A stretch of DNA of 41,959 nucleotides from Boothiomyces macroporosus (GCA_027604185.1 JADGKB010000115.1:1-41959); one strand, 5' to 3'; counted from the stretch's first letter, positions 1 through 8,692 are shown. A program made the numbers and translations. Notes: generated by a model from the letters alone, not told the origin.

Positions 1-341
1 AATTTGATCAAATATTTAAAATTAAGACTTGAGTTTGAAATTTTCAAATATTTAAAGTATATTTGATCGATAGATTTGGATTTGTGTGGAGCCCTACAAT
101 GTATTAGTAGCACTGGCAAAGCTCTTACTCCAAGTCCACAGTTATCGATGTTTGATGTTTCAGCAGATCTCCATCATCCTGTCAAAGCGGGATAATACTT
201 TAAGCGATCCCTTTCATGTAAAACTTAATGCGGATCTCGTAGTCATAGCTTGATCCAAAAGTTCTAAAATATTTTCCAAAAAAGGAAGTCTTAAAAATAA
301 GAAAGACCCTCTCCTTAATTCCTTAAAAATCTGCGACAAAG
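1..341. other. AT-rich left end, no gene seen
   Basis: I see no convincing coding sequence here. The first 60 bases hold a 12-bp perfect palindrome (ATTTGATCAAAT at 2-13) and a 13-bp direct repeat (TCAAATATTTAAA at 8-20 and 44-56). Both are A/T-only or nearly so and may be chance in this base composition. The right part is the upstream region of the DPBB gene. Confidence 0.5.
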
Positions 342-348
342 TATAAAA
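342..348 (+). promoter_or_regulatory. TATA box of the DPBB protein gene
   Basis: The sequence TATAAAA begins 32 nt before the start codon at 374. An out-of-frame ATG at 362 lies between the two and would give only eight codons. Transcription therefore probably starts close to 374, which would leave almost no 5' leader. The same spacing recurs at three other genes in this window. Confidence 0.6.
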
Positions 349-373
349 GGTTCGAGTACAAAATGATCCGCAC

Positions 374-1138
374 ATGTTATTCTTGTTGATCCAGACCATT
401 GCAGCTCAATGGAGCACTGGCCTTTGCACCTTCCATGATTATGAAGGTGATTACAATAGATTCGGAAAGGCTTTGGACAACAATCCTGGCTGGTGTGGAA
501 TAAGATACTCTGTCTTGAATGTGGCTCGTATCACTGCTATGCACGGAATATCAGCATCCTCTTGCAACCAGTGTCTGGAATTCTCTGCTGCCGATGGATC
601 TGGGCCTTCTGTTTATGTTCTAGTAGTTGATCAAAAGGGAGCGGAAGGACTGGATGTTGCTCAGTCATCATTTGCTGCTGCATTCCCAGGAAAAAATTCT
701 CTTGATCCAGAAACTTGCAGATGGAGAATTGTAGATCCAAGCAAGTGTGGAAAAATCTGTTATGCTGATGATCCTGAATGTAATGTTGGTGAAAGAAATA
801 TATTGGCACCTGCACAGCTTCCACCTGCCAATCAAGCACCAATCGGATTAAATGTTGGGGCAGTTAGCTCTAGTTCCTCTAGCACCACTTCCAGCACCAG
901 TTCAAATGGTGCATCTAATAGCAATTCTTCAGGGGGTTCAACTTCTGGATCTAACCTTGCATCAAACATTCAATCAAACTCCACTTTAAACTCTACTGCA
1001 ACCACTACTACCCCTGCTTCTGTCCAGACTGTTGGTCAAGCGTTTCAAATTATCGGTTCCAATCCTTTTCAGTCAAATGCATTTATAGATCTACCATACC
1101 TGTACACTATTTTGTTACTAGCACTATTAATAAATTAA
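374..1138 (+). CDS. secreted DPBB (RlpA/expansin-like) protein with Ser/Thr-rich tail and GPI-type C-terminus
   Basis: The 254-residue product starts with a short signal peptide (hydrophobic residues 1-11, cleavage before QWSTG). Residues about 12-135 look like the double-psi beta-barrel domain of fungal RlpA/expansin-like secreted proteins. Support comes from the WCG segment, the paired SCNQC cysteines, the VYVLVVDQKG strand followed by LDVAQSSF, and the CRWRIVDPSKCGKIC end. Residues about 160-225 are Ser/Thr/Asn-rich, as in O-glycosylated stalks. The last 20 residues are hydrophobic, fitting a GPI-anchor signal. Such proteins act at the cell surface or on wall polymers, but enzymatic activity cannot be claimed because the domain alone does not define it. 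AATAAA lies just before the stop codon. No intron is needed. Confidence 0.85.
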   Translation: MLFLLIQTIAAQWSTGLCTFHDYEGDYNRFGKALDNNPGWCGIRYSVLNVARITAMHGISASSCNQCLEFSAADGSGPSVYVLVVDQKGAEGLDVAQSSFAAAFPGKNSLDPETCRWRIVDPSKCGKICYADDPECNVGERNILAPAQLPPANQAPIGLNVGAVSSSSSSTTSSTSSNGASNSNSSGGSTSGSNLASNIQSNSTLNSTATTTTPASVQTVGQAFQIIGSNPFQSNAFIDLPYLYTILLLALLIN

Positions 1139-1231
1139 GTTATTGTCTCTTTCTAAATCGTAGTATCCTTGTTCAAGATATTAGTTGGATGGAACTGATA
1201 GAGTCTTGAAATTCGTGAACGTACTATTAAT

Positions 1232-3182
1232 TTATTCAATGATTTTCTTTTCCTTTAATCTCTGCAATGCTGCCTTCTTCATTTCCTTCTTTTCACTTCT
1301 GTTCAAAGCCTTCTTTTCAACTTCTGGCCCTGGCTTTGGCAAAACAGGCTTCTTTTTCTTCTTTTCTACAGTCAATTCTACATTAAATGATAATTACCTT
1401 GCATAATCTTTTCATCTTCGTCATCGTTAAATGTGACTGGCTTTTCTACCTTTTCAACAGTAGGTTTATCTTCTTTTTCTTTGGCTTTGAAAGTGTTGCT
1501 GGTTTTTTGAAGTTTGGCTACAAAGAAACCGTCCATGTTATGAGTATGGGGATAGTATCTCTTTGTCAAGTTCATGTTTTGGTGGAATCTCTGTCCACGG
1601 AAGTTGGTGAATCCATCCTTTCCGAACTCTAAACCAGTAGGTACTAGTTTAACGTTTGGACGTTTTTGAAGGGCATATTGAATAACTTGTTCGTTCTCTT
1701 CTACAGTAATGGAGCAGGTAGAGTAAACCAAGTAGCCGCCAGTTTTTGAATTTGCATCTATCGAATCAATAGCAGCCAGAATTAATTCTTTTTGAACGTG
1801 GGTCAAAAATTGGAAATCTTCTTTGCTCTTGTTCAACTTTACACTTGCATCCTTGGAAATGACCCCAGTACCAGAACATGGAGCATCTAGCAATATACGG
1901 TCAAATCCACCGATAATTTCTGGGAATTCCCTTCCATCATAGTTGCAGACAACTGTATTTCTTATCCCTAGACGGTGAACGTTACCAATTAGCGCCTTCA
2001 TTCTATCTTTGCTGATATCATTTGCAAATACACATCCAGTATTTTTCATTAAAGACGCAATATAAGTAGTTTTACCACCTGGTGCTGCACACATATCCAA
2101 GACTCGTTCATGTTCTTGAGGTGCAAGGGCCATGACTGGCAAGAATGAAGCTGCTGCTTGAAGCATATAATGCCCAGCAAGATATTCTGGAGTGGCACCA
2201 ATAGGTACAGGAGAATCAAATATTTGAATCCCGACTTTGGACCATTTACCAATAGGTTCCAAGTTCACACCTCTGTTAATCAACGCTTGTGCCAAATCCC
2301 TTCTTCTTGTTTTAAGAGTGTTTGCTCTGATAACAACTGGTCTTGGGACTTCGTTCGCTTCAAAGAATTCCACGACTTCAGAAAGAGGGAACAGGTGGAA
2401 TAGCATTTCAACCAAGAACAAATTATATCCATAGTAAAGTGCAATATCTTTGAGTAATTGGTCGACATATTCTGAACGGGATCTACATTAAACTAATTTT
2501 ACCTGTCAGGATCTCTTAAATCATTGAAATTACTAAGAGTACGGATAATTTCACTGATTCTAGCATGAACGACAGTAATATCTTCTGCTTCGTCTTCTTC
2601 GCCTTCACCCTTAGGCTCAGGAAGAATCAACTTTTCTCTTTGTTCGATATTGTCGAGCATTTCTTGATTGGCCAATTCTTCATCTTCCAAATCTTTTTCA
2701 TCTTCCAATTCAGCTTGCTTTTCAAATTCAGTAGGCCCTTCATCGTCAGAGTCGTCAAACATTTGTCTGACTTCCATATCTTCATCAGAATCGGCATTGG
2801 AGTCTTCTACTTCAATATCTGAAGGTATATCTTCTTCGTCCTCTTCAATAACTGGCTCGTCATCATCGAAAGCCGGTTCTTCATCTTCTTCCAATTGTTC
2901 AAATTCGTCTTCTCCTTCGAATTCATCCGCGCCTTCAAAGTCATCCTCACCTCCAAAGTCATCCATCTCTTCAAATTGTTCAGATTCCTCCGATTCTGGT
3001 TCAGGCTTCTTTTTTCCCTTTCCATTCTTCTGAGTTTGCTTTCCATTCGTTTCAACTCTTTGGATTTTATTTGGCTGCTCCAATTCTGGATTCTTTTTTC
3101 TCTTGAGCTTGTTGAATAGCTCATCAGACAGTGGAAGTGGGTCTCTCTGCTTGTTCTTTGCCTGTCTACTTCTGTTTCCCAT
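1232..3182 (-). CDS. NOP2: NOP2/NSUN1 rRNA (cytosine-C5)-methyltransferase
   Basis: Exons on the minus strand are 3182-2503, 2482-1398 and 1377-1232. The two introns are 20 nt each, and splicing gives 636 residues. Residues 1-190 are basic and then strongly acidic (long Glu/Asp runs), typical of nucleolar Nop2. From about residue 230 the RsmB/NOL1-type methyltransferase domain follows. It includes the SAM-binding segment VLDMCAAPGGKTTY near 354-367, DAPCSGTG with Cys429, and STCS with Cys483; Cys429 and Cys483 are the two family catalytic cysteines. The lysine-rich tail is encoded mainly by exon 3. By homology the protein methylates 25S/28S rRNA and is needed for 60S subunit assembly in the nucleolus. 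The stop codon lies within AATAAA. The gene diverges from the PDCD2L-like gene across a 150-bp gap. Confidence 0.95.
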
Positions 3183-3332
3183 ACTGAAAAAGAAAAAAAA
3201 ATATGAGCAAAAAAAAAGTTAAATTGAGAGCGCAAGAAATATTTTGAATAAACTAAGAGTCAAGTGACTTGAGCCAAGCTAAATTTCACTCTAGCATGTA
3301 AACGACAGTCCTGCAATTTTTTTTTATTTTTT
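3183..3332. promoter_or_regulatory. bidirectional promoter between NOP2 and the PDCD2L/TSR4-like gene
   Basis: Only 150 bp separate the two divergent start codons. The interval contains A tracts of 9 nt next to each other near NOP2 and a T-rich tract just before the PDCD2L-like ATG. Such poly(dA:dT) tracts commonly keep promoters free of nucleosomes in fungi. I see no clear TATA box, which fits a growth-type promoter. Shared regulation of the two ribosome-assembly genes is an inference. Confidence 0.5.
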
Positions 3333-4211
3333 ATGCAAGTTGGATTTGTAGGTTCGTCAACAAACGAAGATGTGGATAAAATTGGAGGAGAACCATATGG
3401 TATAAAGAATCCAGCATGTCCGCATTGCTCCAAGATATGTTTTTTGCTCACTCAAATTTATTCCATGGACAGGACAATTTTAGTATTCATATGTCCCAAT
3501 AATCCTTGCAAATAGTATGTTGTATTTCATAGTAGTGTGGTATCATTCAGAATCAATTTGAAAATTACAATTGTTGAGCAAGTTAAAGTAACCAAGGCTG
3601 AGCCGTTGTTCAAAGTAGAGAGTTGGTCAGATTCTGAAGACGATACGCCAGATATAACGAACCAGAGTAAGGAAATTACCATGAATCAAACCAGTTACAA
3701 GACAATTGAGCTCGATTTATTTGAAACTGATTCGAAATTTCCTTGCTTTGAACTGTATTTTGAAAACGAAACAAGAGCAAAAGAGTCATATACATATGAA
3801 CAGAAACTACTTGAAGAATATTTAAAAAACAATCCGCAAGATGAGCAGATATTGAACGGTAAAGTGGAAGAAGGCGAATGGAACGAGGATTACGAACCAG
3901 CAGACCTTTCGATGAAGCTCTTTAAAAAGTTTACAAAGACTATACAGTTCAATCCTACTCAAGTTATGAGATACGAGTACAAAGGAAAGCCATTGTATTA
4001 CAAACGCTTGGAGAATATTCCAGACTGTCCGTGCGGTGCCAAGAGGGTATTTGAATTCCAAATAATGCCATATGTGCTGACTATCATACAAAAGATTGAC
4101 CAAGTCCAAGACTTTATCGATAATGGATTGGATTTTGGAACAATATTGGTCTTTGTATGTGAAAAGGATTGTGACAACCAGACAGAATTTGCAGTTGCTC
4201 AATCAGATTAA
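3333..4211 (+). CDS. PDCD2L: PDCD2L/TSR4-like ribosome-assembly protein
   Basis: Exon 1 is 3333-3514 and exon 2 runs from 3533 (or 3536) to 4211, giving 286 (or 285) residues. The N-terminal part has the family's KIGG...CPHC segment (here KIGGEPYGIKNPACPHC) and a second Cys pair in CPNNPC. The C-terminal half carries the hallmark VMRYEYKGKPLYY, then CPCGAKRVFEFQIMPYVL and a final LDFGTILVFVCEKDC segment. No MYND finger is visible in the middle, so PDCD2L/yeast Tsr4 fits better than PDCD2. Family members act as chaperones for ribosomal protein uS5 in 40S biogenesis. AATAAA overlaps the stop codon. The single intron has an ambiguous acceptor. Confidence 0.9.
3515..3535 (+). other. ultra-short intron with tandem acceptor in the PDCD2L-like gene
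   Basis: The donor GTATGT at 3515 is followed by TAGTAG, so the intron could be 18 nt (ending 3532) or 21 nt (ending 3535). Both keep the frame and differ by one serine after CKY. Without splicing, an in-frame TAG forms across the donor site, so unspliced RNA would terminate there. Confidence 0.7.
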
Positions 4212-4281
4212 TAAATACAAGTTAAAGTGAATTTAATTTATTATGTGCTTGGGATATTTACACATTTAATAATAGGTGGAT

Positions 4282-4908
4282 TTAGAGAGCCAAGAAGGCA
4301 ACAGCGATAGCAGCCAGGGAGAATACAGTAGATTGAGCACCAGAGACAATTGGGGCATTGTATCCAGAGGCAGCAGTGGTAGCAGCAACTGGAAGGTCAG
4401 CAGTAGCAGTTCCGTAAACATCCGCTGCTGGGGTGGTTGCAGCAACTGGAAGGTCTTCATCGCATCCAGTGGTGGTTGGTACAGCAACTGGAAGATCTTG
4501 GTTGTAAGCTGGGGTTGGGACAGCCTTTGGAGCATCTTCAGCGCATGGAGTGGTAGCTGGGGCAGCAACTGGAAGGTCTTGTCCATAAGCATGGGTTGGT
4601 GCAGCTACTGGAAGGTCTTGTCCATAAGCTTGAGTTGGAGCAGCCTTTGGGAGGTCTTGTCCATAAGCTTGAGTTGGAGCAACAACTGGAAGGTCTTGTC
4701 CATAAGCATGGGTTGGAGCAGCCTTTGGAAGGTCGTGGTTGTAGGCTGGAGCAACTTTTGGAAGATCGTGGTTATAAGCTTGAGTTGGAGCAGCTTTTGG
4801 GAGGTCATTGTTGTATGGAGCAGCAGTGGTAGCAACTGGAAGGTCATTTACGTAAGCGTTGTAAGCTGGAGCAGCGATGACAGCAGAGGCGATGATGAAG
4901 AATTGCAT
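4282..4908 (-). CDS. mucin-like GPI-type surface protein with 13-residue DLP repeats
   Basis: The 208-residue product begins with a signal peptide (MQFFIIASAVIAAPA). Twelve repeats follow, each centred on DLP or DAP and mostly 13 residues apart, of the form AYGQDLPVAAPTH. Only two acidic-flanked cysteines occur (PCAED, GCDED). The C-terminus, IVSGAQSTVFS plus about 12 hydrophobic residues, looks like a GPI-attachment signal. The composition suggests an extended, glycosylated wall or coat protein. It has a close paralogue at 5629-6159 and two more diverged relatives at 12836-13315 and 13386-13847 with a similar tail. The family is not one I can name. AATAAA lies about 40 nt after the stop. Confidence 0.8.
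   Translation of the reverse strand: MQFFIIASAVIAAPAYNAYVNDLPVATTAAPYNNDLPKAAPTQAYNHDLPKVAPAYNHDLPKAAPTHAYGQDLPVVAPTQAYGQDLPKAAPTQAYGQDLPVAAPTHAYGQDLPVAAPATTPCAEDAPKAVPTPAYNQDLPVAVPTTTGCDEDLPVAATTPAADVYGTATADLPVAATTAASGYNAPIVSGAQSTVFSLAAIAVAFLAL
4369..4845 (-). repeat. in-frame tandem repeats of about 39 bp within the surface-protein gene
   Basis: The coding repeats have a 39-nt period, with exceptions of 33, 42 and 57 nt. They encode variants of AYGQDLPVAAPTH or AYNHDLPKAAPTQ. The central copies (residues about 60-113) are the most alike at DNA level, as expected if copy number changes by slippage or unequal recombination. Confidence 0.85.
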
Positions 4909-4948
4909 TTTTATTTCTATTTGTTGATAACTACTTTCAAAAAACTTG

Positions 4949-4956
4949 TATTTATA
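4949..4956 (-). promoter_or_regulatory. TATA box of the DLP-repeat protein gene
   Basis: TATAAATA on the minus strand starts 48 nt before the ATG at 4908. The paralogue at 6159 has the same box at 49 nt. Both genes also share the leader TAGAAATAAAAATG across the start codon. Confidence 0.6.
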
Positions 4957-5628
4957 TTTTTCTTCTGACAGGGAGGCGTCAATGTTAATTGGTTGCCATG
5001 TCCGGGGCGTTTGATGCGCCTTCGAAAGTTCACTGAGCGTGGAGTCAGTCAGTTTGTTTTATGTAGAAGCCATCACTTTTTTTGCGTTTCGGGACTCGAG
5101 CAACTGTTTTTAATATGTGAGCCATTCAGTAAGAATAATTATTCGCGTAGAGGGAATTGGTATATCGTGTAGCTCAATTGTTTGATATCCAATATATAGC
5201 TTGCCCAACCAAGTAATTTATTTGCCATTTGGTAACCGCGGTTTGAATCCACAAAAGTCAATGAGGCTTACTTTTGGTGAAAAATGGTATCTAAATGTTA
5301 CAGATAAATATGGAGCTGTAATATGGGAACTTTAAACTATGATTAACAAAAGTGCAACTTTTGGTAGTTTAATGTTTCTCCAGTTTAAGTTATTGAAAAG
5401 TTAAATTCAAGTACAGAAAGTTTAAATTAACTAAAGTTTACTATTATGTTTCAGCTTTGGATTCCGAGAATAATCTTGGAGTCCCTGTAGTTGAACCAGA
5501 GGTAATACCAACTACTGGAGTAAAGTCAAAGTCAATGAGGTGGAATCAAGTAAAGCACAACTATATGAATTGAGAATTTATTAAATGTTATTATAAACAG
5601 GTTTTACAGATTTCAAATCAGATTACGT
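4957..5628. other. intergenic region without a visible gene
   Basis: No open frame or RNA gene could be supported. A segment near 5169-5255 has weak A-box-like (TAGCTCAATTG) and B-box-like (GGTTTGAATCC) matches, but no tRNA cloverleaf could be drawn. ATGTCCGG at 4998-5005 resembles ATGTCTGG upstream of the paralogous gene (6236-6243) and could be a shared upstream element. Confidence 0.5.
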
Positions 5629-6159
5629 TTACAATACAAGCAAGAAGGCAGCAGCAGCCAAAACTGAAAAACCAGCAGTTTGTGCACTGCTGATTACGTT
5701 AGCGCCATATGGAGCAGAGGTAGTTGCAGCAACTGGAAGATCTGCAGTAGCAGTTGGGTAGGAAGCAACAGCAGCTGGAGTTCCGTATACTGGAGCAGTG
5801 GTAACTTCAGGAGCATCTTCTTCACATTCATCATAAGCAGTTGTGGTGGCTACAACTGGTAGGTCTTGTTCGCAAGGAGTAGTGGTAGCAACAACTGGCA
5901 AATCAGTAGTTTGAGCTCCATAACCTCCATACGCAGAAGGAGTAGCAATGACTGGAGAGTCTGTGGTTTGAACACCGTATGCGGCTCCAACTGGAGCTTG
6001 GGTCTGAGCAGCATAAGCTGCAACTGATGAAGAGTAAGCTGCCATTTCTTCAGGGCAGTTGGTGTTGGTTGGGGTAGGGATAGCAACTGGAGCTTGTTGA
6101 CCATAAGCACCATAAGCAGGAGCAGCGATAGCGACGGAAGCGAGTACAATGAATTTCAT
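5629..6159 (-). CDS. mucin-like GPI-type surface protein, paralogue of 4282-4908
   Basis: I place the start at the ATG at 6159. It begins a good signal peptide (MKFIVLASVAIAAPAYGAYG) and shares its leader sequence with the paralogue. The 176-residue product is rich in Ala, Thr, Pro, Val and Tyr. It carries looser DLPVVATTTP-type repeats than its neighbour, plus a few cysteines next to acidic residues (CEQD, ECEED, CPEE). The end, NVISSAQTAGFS followed by a hydrophobic stretch, resembles the tails of the other family members and suggests GPI anchoring. The function is probably structural at the cell surface, which is inference from composition only. Confidence 0.78.
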   Translation of the reverse strand: MKFIVLASVAIAAPAYGAYGQQAPVAIPTPTNTNCPEEMAAYSSSVAAYAAQTQAPVGAAYGVQTTDSPVIATPSAYGGYGAQTTDLPVVATTTPCEQDLPVVATTTAYDECEEDAPEVTTAPVYGTPAAVASYPTATADLPVAATTSAPYGANVISSAQTAGFSVLAAAAFLLVL

Positions 6160-6200
6160 TTTTATTTCTAGTTTTGATTTGTTCACTAGCTATATGGCTG

Positions 6201-6208
6201 TATTTATA
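6201..6208 (-). promoter_or_regulatory. TATA box of the surface-protein gene at 5629-6159
   Basis: TATAAATA on the minus strand starts 49 nt before the ATG at 6159, matching the 48-nt spacing of its paralogue. Confidence 0.6.
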
Positions 6209-6676
6209 TCAATTGTATGAGGCACCTGAACGTTCATGTCTGGACGCCCCCTATTGCCTCATCCAAAGGTGAGCCTGCTTTAGGCTCAGGCTCAAGATTA
6301 TTGCTTTTATCAATTAAAGATTTGTAAATTATTTTCCGACTGATAAGACGATGCAGTGATACGATATAAAGAGTAATTGAACTATTCCACCAGGTTTTAA
6401 AATTCCTACAGTACTACAAGTTTAGTTGGAGCCGCGCTACAATTTTTTTGGTGCTTGGAGGGATGAAACTGTCTCACTTTTACGGCCTACGGGACCTTAC
6501 ACACAAGCTAATTAATTACAAGAGCCAACAACTAAATTCAAAGTGCAGATCAACGACTTGCTTAAAGACCGCGCACTGAAAGTGAAATTTCTCTTTATTC
6601 AACTTTTCAAAGGCTGAACCTGTTCACATTTTACAAAGGGAACCGAAACAAAAAAATAAGTGTACATGCAGAAATA
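6209..6676. other. intergenic region without a visible gene
   Basis: No coding frame is supported. A small perfect hairpin (GAGCCT/AGGCTC around 6270-6290) sits near the left end. The remainder is unremarkable AT-rich sequence. Confidence 0.45.
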
Positions 6677-6985
6677 TTACAAGTACTTTCTGGCTTCTTT
6701 GCCAACTAATGACCTACCGGGATTATTCCCAGATATCCATTCGTCAGGAGGAAACAAGTCAAACAACCCCACTTTAATTAGTGTCGGAACAGAGGCAGAT
6801 AGTTCATTTGCTACCGTTTGGTCTCCAGAATTGTACTTTGCAATATTCACAAGCATAGTGGCAACTGTTCCTGTTTGTACTTTGGTACCATCAGCTAAAG
6901 TGACGGCTGGTAACGGAGCACTGTCTGCAGCTAAAATCTTTGAGTTGATCGTCTTTAAATCTGCTGTTAAATCTTGTTTTGTCAT
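6677..6985 (-). CDS. small protein of unknown function (102 aa)
   Basis: The start is the ATG at 6985. The product has no signal peptide, membrane segment or cysteine, and looks like a compact soluble protein. A central segment, LPAVTLADGTKVQTGTVA, followed by a helical-looking stretch, resembles a conserved domain core rather than random translation. The end, DLFPPDEWISGNNPGRSLVG, contains turn-forming residues. I do not recognise the family. Support for a real gene is the ATG start, a clean stop, non-random composition and absence of a competing frame. It lies alone between the surface-protein pair and MET1. Confidence 0.65.
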   Translation of the reverse strand: MTKQDLTADLKTINSKILAADSAPLPAVTLADGTKVQTGTVATMLVNIAKYNSGDQTVANELSASVPTLIKVGLFDLFPPDEWISGNNPGRSLVGKEARKYL

Positions 6986-7471
6986 TGTCGAGGTAATGTT
7001 GTGTGGTAATTTATAATTTTCGGGTATATCCGGTTAAATATCGGGTTTAATTCAAATACCAAGTAAAGACGGAACACAATATGGGCTTGCGGAACGCTAT
7101 GCGAATCAAAATTAAATTCTTTAGCGGTTCATATTCGGTTAACAAGCACATCCGGGTTGCTTTGGTAATTACAAAGTCGCTCAACTTTCATTTTCTCAGG
7201 TGTAAAGTAATATCGCTATCGCTTATCGACGTATTGCGTTATCTCTGGACTTTTGGTATCGTTCACCACATTTATCATACGTAAGCAAGCCTTGCACCAT
7301 TTTTCAAGTCCAGCACGCAACATGGAGACAAACGGTTAAAAAATATGAATAGTAAAAGAATGGCGGCTGTATAAAGACTGGTCTTGTCAGAAATGGAAAA
7401 ACTATTTGTTAATGATGTCCATGTTGTGTGTTATCAGTCTTGTGCCTGTTATCAGTTGAGAGATGAATGAG
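6986..7471. other. intergenic region upstream of MET1
   Basis: No convincing gene is visible. A 67-codon open frame at 7081-7284 has no domain-like features. A 9-bp direct repeat, GTTATCAGT, occurs at 7430-7438 and 7448-7456, shortly before the putative Cbf1-like site of the next gene, and includes a GATA-type core on the opposite strand. Confidence 0.4.
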
Positions 7472-7481
7472 GTCACATGAC
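7472..7481 (+). promoter_or_regulatory. candidate Cbf1-type site upstream of MET1
   Basis: GTCACATGAC contains an exact match to RTCACRTGA, the consensus bound by yeast Cbf1 at methionine and sulfate-assimilation genes. It lies about 43 nt before the MET1 start codon. A short motif can occur by chance, so the regulatory role is inference from position and gene function. Confidence 0.4.
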
Positions 7482-7523
7482 TTTGCGATTAGTTTAAAAA
7501 TCAAAAAATAATTTTGAAAATTA

Positions 7524-8681
7524 ATGTTCAATATCCGGTTAGAAAACAAGCAGATTCTAGTGGTAATAGGAAATGATTATCAGCAACAAAACGATGCTGG
7601 GGTTATCAAGAAGCTGCTGCCATCCAATGCAAACCTTACTGTTGCATCATCAAAGCCTCCATCCAAACATTTGGAATCATTCATCGTCACTGGAGAAGTG
7701 GGGTTGATTAATAGAGAGGTTGAACCGGAAGAATGTCGTAATTATCATTGGATAATATTGGTTGGAAACAATAATGAAATTGTGAAATACTGCAAGCACT
7801 CTAGGATCTGGATTACGGTATTGGACGATCCAATTATCTCTGACATTGAATTCACTTTTGAAAAATTGGGGATGGAAATTGTTGAAAGCGACTCTGATTC
7901 AAGTTCAATTTCTGAATGCGAGTCCCTGGTTTCTGAAACTACGTTGAATGGAACCAATGAAAAGAGTGGTACTCTATACTTGGTTGGAGTTGGTCCTGGG
8001 TCACCAGATTTACTGACTATTCGTGCTCAAAAGCTGTTGCAGACTTGCCCTGTAATTATTTCTGATAGACTGGTCTGTAAAGAAATATTTGAAAATATAC
8101 CGTCGAAATCTAGACTATTATTCACTAGAAAAGTGTGTGGCAAAGCAAACATGGCTCAGAATGAAATAAATAATTGGATAGTGGAGCATTTACAACAGGG
8201 CCAGGATGTGCTAAGGATCAAGGGTGGTGATCCATTTGTTTTTGGAAGAGGAGGTGAAGAATGGAACCTTGTAAGGCAACTTGGGTATAAAGTAGAGCTG
8301 GTTCCTGGTATCTCGAGTTGTATTTCTGCCCCAGGGCTGGCAGGAATACCAGTTACTCAAAGAGGTGTTGCCGACTCTTTTGTGGTAGCTACTGGTCAGA
8401 AGGAAGATGGTACGTGGTCTGGCGTTCCAAAGTATTCTAGCACTAGAACACTTGTCCTACTAATGTCAATTGGAGTACTAGATAAATTGCAATCGAATTT
8501 GATGAAATACCATGACTATCCCGCAGACATTCCAGTGGCCGTTATATACAGAGCAAGTTGGCCAGATCAACAAGTGATCAGAGGCTCCCTCAAAGATATC
8601 GCACAAAAAGTGAAAGACTCTGGTATAAACAACCACTCTACTGTTATAATAGGCAACGTGGTAGATTATTTGCTGAAATAA
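7524..8681 (+). CDS. MET1: uroporphyrinogen-III C-methyltransferase (siroheme synthesis)
   Basis: The 385-residue product has two parts. Residues 1-120 form an alpha/beta region (KQILVVIGNDYQ, WIILVGNNNE) like the N-terminal domain of fungal Met1, similar to the precorrin-2 dehydrogenase fold. A Ser/Asp-rich linker follows. Residues about 150-385 are the tetrapyrrole methylase: LVGVGPGSPDLLT near 153, RIKGGDPFVFGRGGEE at 231-246, and VPGISSCISAPGLAGIPVTQRG from 260. The enzyme transfers two methyl groups from SAM to uroporphyrinogen III to make precorrin-2. Precorrin-2 leads to siroheme, the cofactor of sulfite and nitrite reductases. The N-terminal part lacks an obvious complete NAD-binding motif, so a separate Met8-like enzyme may be needed. 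No intron is present. The stop codon sits inside AATAAA. Confidence 0.93.
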   Translation: MFNIRLENKQILVVIGNDYQQQNDAGVIKKLLPSNANLTVASSKPPSKHLESFIVTGEVGLINREVEPEECRNYHWIILVGNNNEIVKYCKHSRIWITVLDDPIISDIEFTFEKLGMEIVESDSDSSSISECESLVSETTLNGTNEKSGTLYLVGVGPGSPDLLTIRAQKLLQTCPVIISDRLVCKEIFENIPSKSRLLFTRKVCGKANMAQNEINNWIVEHLQQGQDVLRIKGGDPFVFGRGGEEWNLVRQLGYKVELVPGISSCISAPGLAGIPVTQRGVADSFVVATGQKEDGTWSGVPKYSSTRTLVLLMSIGVLDKLQSNLMKYHDYPADIPVAVIYRASWPDQQVIRGSLKDIAQKVKDSGINNHSTVIIGNVVDYLLK

Positions 8682-8692
8682 ATAATTTATTT
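8676..8692. terminator. palindromic bidirectional poly(A) signal between MET1 and 7TM protein 1
   Basis: This 17-bp A/T palindrome contains AATAAA on both strands (8677-8682 plus strand, 8686-8691 minus strand). The stop codons of the two convergent genes lie inside these hexamers. Only 5 nt separate the coding regions, so the 3' untranslated regions must overlap the neighbouring gene. Confidence 0.6.

Noticed and set aside
1..60. Palindrome and direct repeat as telomere or origin
   Set aside because: Low-complexity A/T sequence with no repeated telomere-like unit; probably chance.
1378..2434. Open frames on the plus strand opposite NOP2 (for example 1387-1632 and 2158-2434)
   Set aside because: They are antisense to a clearly conserved gene and have no domain-like content.
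2668..3033. Serine-rich open frame on the plus strand
   Set aside because: It is the complement of the acidic Glu/Asp codons of NOP2, which produces Ser-rich antisense frames.
4276..4968. Trp/Ser-rich repetitive open frame on the plus strand
   Set aside because: It is the antisense reading of the DLP-repeat gene. The minus-strand product has a signal peptide and GPI-type tail, and this one has neither.
5160..5260. Possible tRNA gene with A-box-like TAGCTCAATTG and B-box-like GGTTTGAATCC
   Set aside because: The D-stem, T-stem and acceptor stem do not pair, and the box spacing is too long without a believable intron.
7081..7284. 67-codon open frame between the small protein and MET1
   Set aside because: There is no recognisable domain and no promoter-like context. 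Its length is expected by chance.
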